The notes below the pieces were generated by a model that saw nothing but the letters and a program-made list of their open reading frames with translations, did not search any database and was not told the DNA's origin. Positions 59,568-64,000 of a stretch of DNA of 64,000 bases are shown here, in pieces (within the stretch, counting starts at the first letter, position 1; every line of letters begins with the position of its first letter). The stretch comes from Pseudomonas sp. HS6. Its GTDB lineage: Bacteria > Pseudomonadota > Gammaproteobacteria > Pseudomonadales > Pseudomonadaceae. Position numbers and translations under genes: made by a program. The DNA lies in NCBI RefSeq assembly GCF_023375815.1, contig NZ_CP067412.1:5642001-5706000 (forward strand), given 5' to 3'.

Positions 59568-60440
59568 TCAGCGGATGTGTGCGAGCACACCCTGGAGCTC
59601 ATCGAGGGAGTTGTAACCGATCACCAACTGACCCTTTCCCTTCTTCCCGTGGCGAATCTGCACCGCAGAGCCTAGGCGCTCAGCCAGACGCTGCTCGAGG
59701 CGAGCGATATCCGGGTCGGGTTTGGAGGGTTCGACAGGCTCGGGTTTGCCACTCAACCACTGACGAACCAGTGCTTCAGTCTGGCGCACGGTAAGACCGC
59801 GTGCGACAACATGTCGCGCCCCTTCCACCTGCTGATTGTCCGGCAGACCGAGCAATGCACGGGCATGGCCCATTTCCAGGTCGCCGTGGGACAGCATGGT
59901 CTTGATGACTTCCGGCAGCGCAATCAGGCGCAACAGGTTGGCCACGGTGACGCGGGACTTACCCACAGCCTCGGCCACCTGTTGCTGGGTGAGCTGGAAT
60001 TCCTGCTGCAAACGCTGCAGGGCCACCGCCTCTTCGATCGGATTCAGGTCTTCGCGCTGGATGTTCTCGATCAGCGCAATCGCGATCGCGGTTTCATCCG
60101 GCACATCACGGACCATGGCCGGGATGGTTTCCTGCCCGGCCTGCTGGCTTGCACGCCAGCGACGCTCACCGGCGATGATTTCAAAGCGGCCACCACCAAT
60201 CGGGCGAACCACAATCGGCTGCATTACGCCCTGGGCCTTGATCGACTGCGCCAGCTCTTCCAGCGCCTGCGGATCCATGTCCCGGCGTGGCTGATACTTG
60301 CCGCGTTGCAGCAGGTCCAATGGAAGGTGCTGCAACTCACGGCTGTCTGCCTGCGCCGCTTGTTCTTCCAGCGAGCTGACAGTCGGACCGCTCAGCAGTG
60401 CATCCAGTCCTCGTCCGAGACCTCGTTTCTTGACGGCCAT
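59568..60440 (-). CDS. parB: ParB chromosome partitioning protein
   Basis: A 290-residue ParB/Noc-family protein and CTPase that loads at parS sites. The N-terminal region begins MAVKKRGLGRGLDALLSG. The CTP-binding/arginine patch AGERRWRASQQAG and helix-turn-helix (LTQQQVAEAVGKSRVTVANL) are followed by the C-terminal dimerisation domain. The ATG is 10 nt past the parA stop. No perfect parS (TGTTCCACGTGGAACA) was seen in the window. Confidence 0.96.
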   Translation of the reverse strand: MAVKKRGLGRGLDALLSGPTVSSLEEQAAQADSRELQHLPLDLLQRGKYQPRRDMDPQALEELAQSIKAQGVMQPIVVRPIGGGRFEIIAGERRWRASQQAGQETIPAMVRDVPDETAIAIALIENIQREDLNPIEEAVALQRLQQEFQLTQQQVAEAVGKSRVTVANLLRLIALPEVIKTMLSHGDLEMGHARALLGLPDNQQVEGARHVVARGLTVRQTEALVRQWLSGKPEPVEPSKPDPDIARLEQRLAERLGSAVQIRHGKKGKGQLVIGYNSLDELQGVLAHIR

Positions 60441-60449
60441 GGGGATTCC

Positions 60450-61247
60450 TTAAGTTGGCTGAGCAGCGGCGATGCGTGAATTTTTGCGCTGACGGCGAAC
60501 CATCTCGCCTGCCAGGGCCAGATAGGCCAGCGCGCCACGCGATTGCTTGTCGTAAGCCAGCGCCGGCATGCCGTAGCTCGGGGCTTCGGCCAGGCGGATG
60601 TTGCGCGGGATCACCGTGTCGTACAGCTGATCACCAAAGTGTTCCTTGAGCTGCGCCGATACATCGTTCATCAGGCTCAGGCGCGGGTCGTACATGGTCC
60701 GCAGCAGGCCCTCGACTTTCAGGTTCGGGTTCAGCAGTTCGGCGATGCGCTTGATGTTATCCACAAGGTCGCTCAAACCTTCGAGCGCAAAGTACTCGCA
60801 CTGCATGGGGATAATCACCCCGTCAGCGGCGACCAGTGCGTTCAACGTGAGCATCGACAGCGACGGCGGGCAGTCGATCAGAATGTAATCGTAGTTTTCA
60901 CGGATCGGCGCCAGCGCGCTGCGCAGACGGCTTTCCTTCATCTGCATTTCCAGCAGCACCACTTCGGCCGCCGTCAGGTCGCGGTTGGCCGGCAGCAGTT
61001 GATAACCGCCGTGTTCGGAGTAGTGCATGGCCTGGGCCAGATCGCATTCGCCGATCAGCAGGTCGTAGACCGAGTTTTCCAGGCCATGTTTATCCACACC
61101 GCTACCCATGGTGGCGTTGCCCTGTGGATCGAGATCGATCAACAGCACCCGGCGCTTGGTCGCGACCAGGGATGCTGCGAGGTTGATGCAGGTGGTGGTC
61201 TTGCCCACACCACCCTTTTGGTTCGCTATCGCGAATACCTTAGCCAT
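60450..61247 (-). CDS. parA: ParA chromosome partitioning ATPase
   Basis: A 265-residue Walker-type ATPase (ParA/Soj). The deviant Walker A is KGGVGKTT near 12-19 of MAKVFAIANQKGGVGKTT. Walker A' (LLIDLDPQGNAT) and Walker B (YILIDCPPSLS) follow. It positions chromosome origins with ParB. The ATG at 61247 is chosen because MAKVFAIANQ is the conserved start. rsmG lies 18 nt upstream, so mnmG, rsmG, parA and parB are one transcriptional unit. Confidence 0.97.
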   Translation of the reverse strand: MAKVFAIANQKGGVGKTTTCINLAASLVATKRRVLLIDLDPQGNATMGSGVDKHGLENSVYDLLIGECDLAQAMHYSEHGGYQLLPANRDLTAAEVVLLEMQMKESRLRSALAPIRENYDYILIDCPPSLSMLTLNALVAADGVIIPMQCEYFALEGLSDLVDNIKRIAELLNPNLKVEGLLRTMYDPRLSLMNDVSAQLKEHFGDQLYDTVIPRNIRLAEAPSYGMPALAYDKQSRGALAYLALAGEMVRRQRKNSRIAAAQPT

Positions 61248-61265
61248 TCTTGCTTGTGTTCCCAA

Positions 61266-61910
61266 TCATGCCGTGCGGCGCAGTATCAGCAGATGGCGTT
61301 GGCCTTGGCAACCGGGTACGGCCAGGGCGTGTTCGCTATCGAGTTTGAAGTCTGCCGGCAATGCTACCAGCTCATCGGCCGGATGGACGCCCTTCATTGC
61401 CAGCCAGCGTGTATCGGCGTCGCCGAGATGGCGAGTCCAGTTGGTGAAGTTCTCCATGCTGCTGAATGCCCGGGAAATAATCCCGTTGAACGGCTGCGCA
61501 GGCTGGAACGCTTCGACGCGACTGTGGATAACTTGCAGGTTATCCAGTTTGAGTTCGAGTTTGACCTGGGTCAGGAAGCGGGTTTTCTTGCCGTTGCTGT
61601 CCAGGCAGGTCACTTGCGAGTCCGGATACAGGATTGCCAAAGGGATCCCCGGCATGCCGCCGCCGCTGCCGACATCCAGCCAGCGGCCATTTTCGATGAA
61701 CGACATCACGCTGAGGCTATCGAGCAAGTGACGGGAAACCATTTCATCCGGATCGCGCACGGCGGTCAGGTTGTAGGCCTGGTTCCATTTGATCAACAGG
61801 GCCAGATAACCCAGCAGCAATTCGTGCTGGGCTTCGCTCAGATTGACACCGAGCTCGCGGGCTCCTGTGGATAACTCTTCGGCGTGTTGCGAAGTGACCT
61901 TAGAACTCAA
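61266..61910 (-). CDS. rsmG: 16S rRNA m7G527 methyltransferase
   Basis: A 214-residue RsmG (GidB) that methylates G527 of 16S rRNA; its loss gives low-level streptomycin resistance. The SAM-binding segment is [36 protein letters not shown] precedes it. The ATG overlaps the mnmG stop by 4 nt. Confidence 0.96.
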   Translation of the reverse strand: MSSKVTSQHAEELSTGARELGVNLSEAQHELLLGYLALLIKWNQAYNLTAVRDPDEMVSRHLLDSLSVMSFIENGRWLDVGSGGGMPGIPLAILYPDSQVTCLDSNGKKTRFLTQVKLELKLDNLQVIHSRVEAFQPAQPFNGIISRAFSSMENFTNWTRHLGDADTRWLAMKGVHPADELVALPADFKLDSEHALAVPGCQGQRHLLILRRTA

Positions 61911-63808
61911 GCGCTTTGCTCCAACTGACGGCCCGCGCCGCGTTTTTTCAAATGGATCATCAACAGCGAAATTGCTGCCGGGGTCACACCCGGGATCCGC
62001 GAAGCCTGGCCCAGCGTCTCGGGACGAGTCGCGCCAAGCTTGCTCTGGATCTCCTTGGAGAGACCGGAAATGTTGGTGTAATCGATATCCACAGGCAGTT
62101 TCGTGTCTTCGCTTGCACGCAGACGGGCGATTTCGTCCTGTTGACGGTCGATGTAACCGGCGTATTTGGTCTTGATCTCGACCTGTTCGGCAACCTGTGG
62201 ATCTTCGGCGCCTTGCCCGGTCACTTCGACCAGACCAGCGTAGTCGATTTCCGGACGGCTCAAGAGGTTGAGCAAGTTGTATTCGTGAGTCAGCGGTGTG
62301 CCGAATTTTTCGGCGATCGCATCGCCCTGCTGGGTGCCCGGGCGAACCCAGGTGCTTTTCAGGCGTTGCTCTTCGAGATCGATGCTTTCGCGTTTCTTGC
62401 AGAAGGCCGCCCAGCGCGCGTCATCGACCAGACCCAGTTCGCGACCTTTTTCGGTCAGACGCAGGTCGGCATTGTCCTCACGCAGGATCAGGCGGTACTC
62501 GGCACGGGAAGTGAACATGCGGTACGGCTCTTGGGTACCGAGGGTGATCAGGTCATCGACCAGTACTCCGATGTAGGCCTCATCGCGACGCGGGCACCAG
62601 GCTTCTTTGCCTTTCGCACGCAGCGCGGCGTTCGCGCCAGCCAGCAAACCCTGGGCGCCGGCTTCTTCGTAACCGGTGGTGCCGTTGATCTGGCCAGCGA
62701 AGAACAGACCGCCGATGACTTTGGTTTCCAGGCTGTACTTCAGGTCGCGCGGATCGAAGTAGTCGTACTCGATCGCATAACCCGGACGCACGATGTGTGC
62801 GTTTTCCATGCCGCGGATCGATTGCACGATCTGCAATTGCACGTCGAACGGCAGGCTTGTGGATATCCCGTTCGGATACAGCTCATGGGTGGTCAGACCT
62901 TCCGGTTCGATGAACACCTGATGGCTTTCCTTGTCGGCAAAGCGGTGGATCTTGTCTTCAATCGACGGGCAATAACGCGGGCCGATGCCTTCGATCTCGC
63001 CTGCAGCGGAATACATCGGCGAACGGTCGAGGTTCGCGGCGATGATTTCGTGGGTACGAGCGTTGGTGTGGGTAATCCAGCAACTGACTTGCCGTGGATG
63101 CTGTTCCTTGTTGCCCATGAACGACATCACCGGGATCGGCGTATCACCCGGTTGTTCGGTCATTACCGAGAAATCCACAGACTTGCCGTCGATACGCGGT
63201 GGCGTACCGGTTTTCAGGCGACCTACACGCAGCGGCAGTTCACGCAGACGGTGCGCCAGGGCGATCGACGGCGGATCACCGGCGCGACCGCCGGAAAAAT
63301 TCTGCAAACCGATGTGGATAAGTCCGCCGAGGAACGTACCGGTGGTCAACACCACGGAATCGGCGAAGAAACGCAGACCCATTTGCGTGATAACACCGCG
63401 TACTTGTTCCTGCTCGACGATCAGGTCGTCAGCAGCTTGTTGAAATATCCACAGGTTCGGCTGGTTTTCCAGAATTTCGCGGACAGCGGCTTTGTACAGA
63501 ATCCGGTCGGCTTGCGCACGGGTCGCCCGTACGGCCGGGCCTTTGCGGCTGTTCAACACGCGAAACTGGATGCCACCCAGATCGGTAGCAATGGCCATCG
63601 CGCCGCCGAGGGCGTCGATTTCCTTGACCAGATGGCTTTTGCCGATGCCGCCGATGGCCGGGTTGCAACTCATGGCACCGAGGGTTTCCACGTTATGCGT
63701 CAGCAGAAGGGTTTTTGCACCCATGCGTGCTGAGGCCAGTGCTGCCTCGGTACCGGCATGACCGCCGCCGATGACGATCACTTCAAAACGGGAAGGGAAA
63801 TCCACCAC
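61907..63808 (-). CDS. mnmG: tRNA U34 carboxymethylaminomethyl-modifying FAD enzyme
   Basis: A 633-residue MnmG (GidA). With MnmE it installs cmnm5U34 in tRNA wobble positions. The FAD-binding loop [19 protein letters not shown] is near 12-30. The family blocks [20 protein letters not shown] and [20 protein letters not shown] are present. The start is the GTG at 63808 ([10 protein letters not shown]); a second GTG follows. mnmE is expected just beyond the window. It heads the mnmG-rsmG-parAB unit. Confidence 0.97.
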   Translation of the reverse strand: MVDFPSRFEVIVIGGGHAGTEAALASARMGAKTLLLTHNVETLGAMSCNPAIGGIGKSHLVKEIDALGGAMAIATDLGGIQFRVLNSRKGPAVRATRAQADRILYKAAVREILENQPNLWIFQQAADDLIVEQEQVRGVITQMGLRFFADSVVLTTGTFLGGLIHIGLQNFSGGRAGDPPSIALAHRLRELPLRVGRLKTGTPPRIDGKSVDFSVMTEQPGDTPIPVMSFMGNKEQHPRQVSCWITHTNARTHEIIAANLDRSPMYSAAGEIEGIGPRYCPSIEDKIHRFADKESHQVFIEPEGLTTHELYPNGISTSLPFDVQLQIVQSIRGMENAHIVRPGYAIEYDYFDPRDLKYSLETKVIGGLFFAGQINGTTGYEEAGAQGLLAGANAALRAKGKEAWCPRRDEAYIGVLVDDLITLGTQEPYRMFTSRAEYRLILREDNADLRLTEKGRELGLVDDARWAAFCKKRESIDLEEQRLKSTWVRPGTQQGDAIAEKFGTPLTHEYNLLNLLSRPEIDYAGLVEVTGQGAEDPQVAEQVEIKTKYAGYIDRQQDEIARLRASEDTKLPVDIDYTNISGLSKEIQSKLGATRPETLGQASRIPGVTPAAISLLMIHLKKRGAGRQLEQSA

Positions 63809-64000
63809 GCACCTCGTGCCTGCTTAAGTAGGTAATTCAGGAATAGTTTGAGATCAGGTTTCTGGACCTGGTCGACAAGTATAGGGACTTCGCCCCTCCT
63901 AAAGAACCCTTTGCACAAAAATTAACCAGCTGTGGAGAACTCGCGGTTAAAAGAATAAAAAAGAGAGAAATTTATAAAACCTTTGTTTTAAAGCTTATTC
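63809..64000. other. AT-rich intergenic DNA upstream of mnmG
   Basis: The last 192 bases hold no ORF. The final 60 are strongly A+T-rich (AAAAGAATAAAAAAGAGAGA and beyond). A near-match to the DnaA box (CTGTGGAGAAC) is at about 63930. The region should contain the mnmG promoter. Confidence 0.6.

Noticed and set aside
59423..61910. parS site near parAB
   Set aside because: No TGTTCCACGTGGAACA or close variant was found by eye; the CACGTGG-like words seen elsewhere lack the flanks.

Overview
The window reads as chromosomal DNA from a Pseudomonas of the fluorescens group. The evidence is the gene order rimA-rimB-rimK / envZ-ompR / tex / thioesterase / gshA on the left and glmU-glmR-glmS, atpIBEFHAGDC, parB-parA, rsmG-mnmG on the right, the high-GC codon use, and REP/REPIN repeats of the type 'gtgggagcgggcttgcccgcgaa'. 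The right end lies close to the replication origin. mnmG, rsmG and parAB flank oriC in this genus, and perfect DnaA-box nonamers are clearly over-represented from about 48 kb onward. No rRNA, tRNA, CRISPR array, prophage or complete insertion sequence was seen.

Layout. 1-8.8 kb: the end of rimA plus rimB and rimK (ribosomal protein S6 modification), a convergent OmpR/EnvZ (AmgRS-like) pair, tex, a hotdog thioesterase and gshA. 8.8-34.1 kb: a long organosulfur and sulfur-amino-acid block. It holds tauABCD; a TonB receptor, flavin monooxygenase and aldo-keto reductase operon with a divergent LacI-type regulator and a perfect palindromic operator; betT; a serine acetyltransferase; D-cysteine desulfhydrase; a cystine-type ABC importer; an unrecognised two-repeat protein; a short leader ORF with two SfnB-type oxidoreductases and a DszA-type monooxygenase; and a MetNIQ-like importer. 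Together these would bring in taurine, sulfonates, thioethers or sulfones, D-cysteine, cystine and methionine-like compounds, release sulfite or sulfide, and feed cysteine and glutathione synthesis.

34.1-46.5 kb: a stand-alone protein with a zinc-metallopeptidase HEILH motif, a small methyltransferase, a TriABC-type RND pump with two membrane-fusion proteins, a lone AAA ATPase, and a polar amino-acid ABC importer. 46.5-48.0 kb: a scar region downstream of glmS, containing a truncated hutU that keeps its promoter operators, an insertion-sequence-like remnant and one member of a local repeat family. 48.0-64 kb: the core genes glmS, glmR and glmU, the complete F1Fo ATP synthase operon, parBA, rsmG and mnmG.

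Most interesting points: the HExxH protein at 34.1-35.5 kb; the hairpin plus 22-codon ORF ahead of the sfnB genes; the LacI-operator-controlled TonB/monooxygenase operon; the two-repeat protein at 26.6 kb; the hutU relic; a family of 160-270 bp repeats ending in CCCTCACCC / GGGTGAGGG; and the concentration of DnaA boxes in coding sequence.
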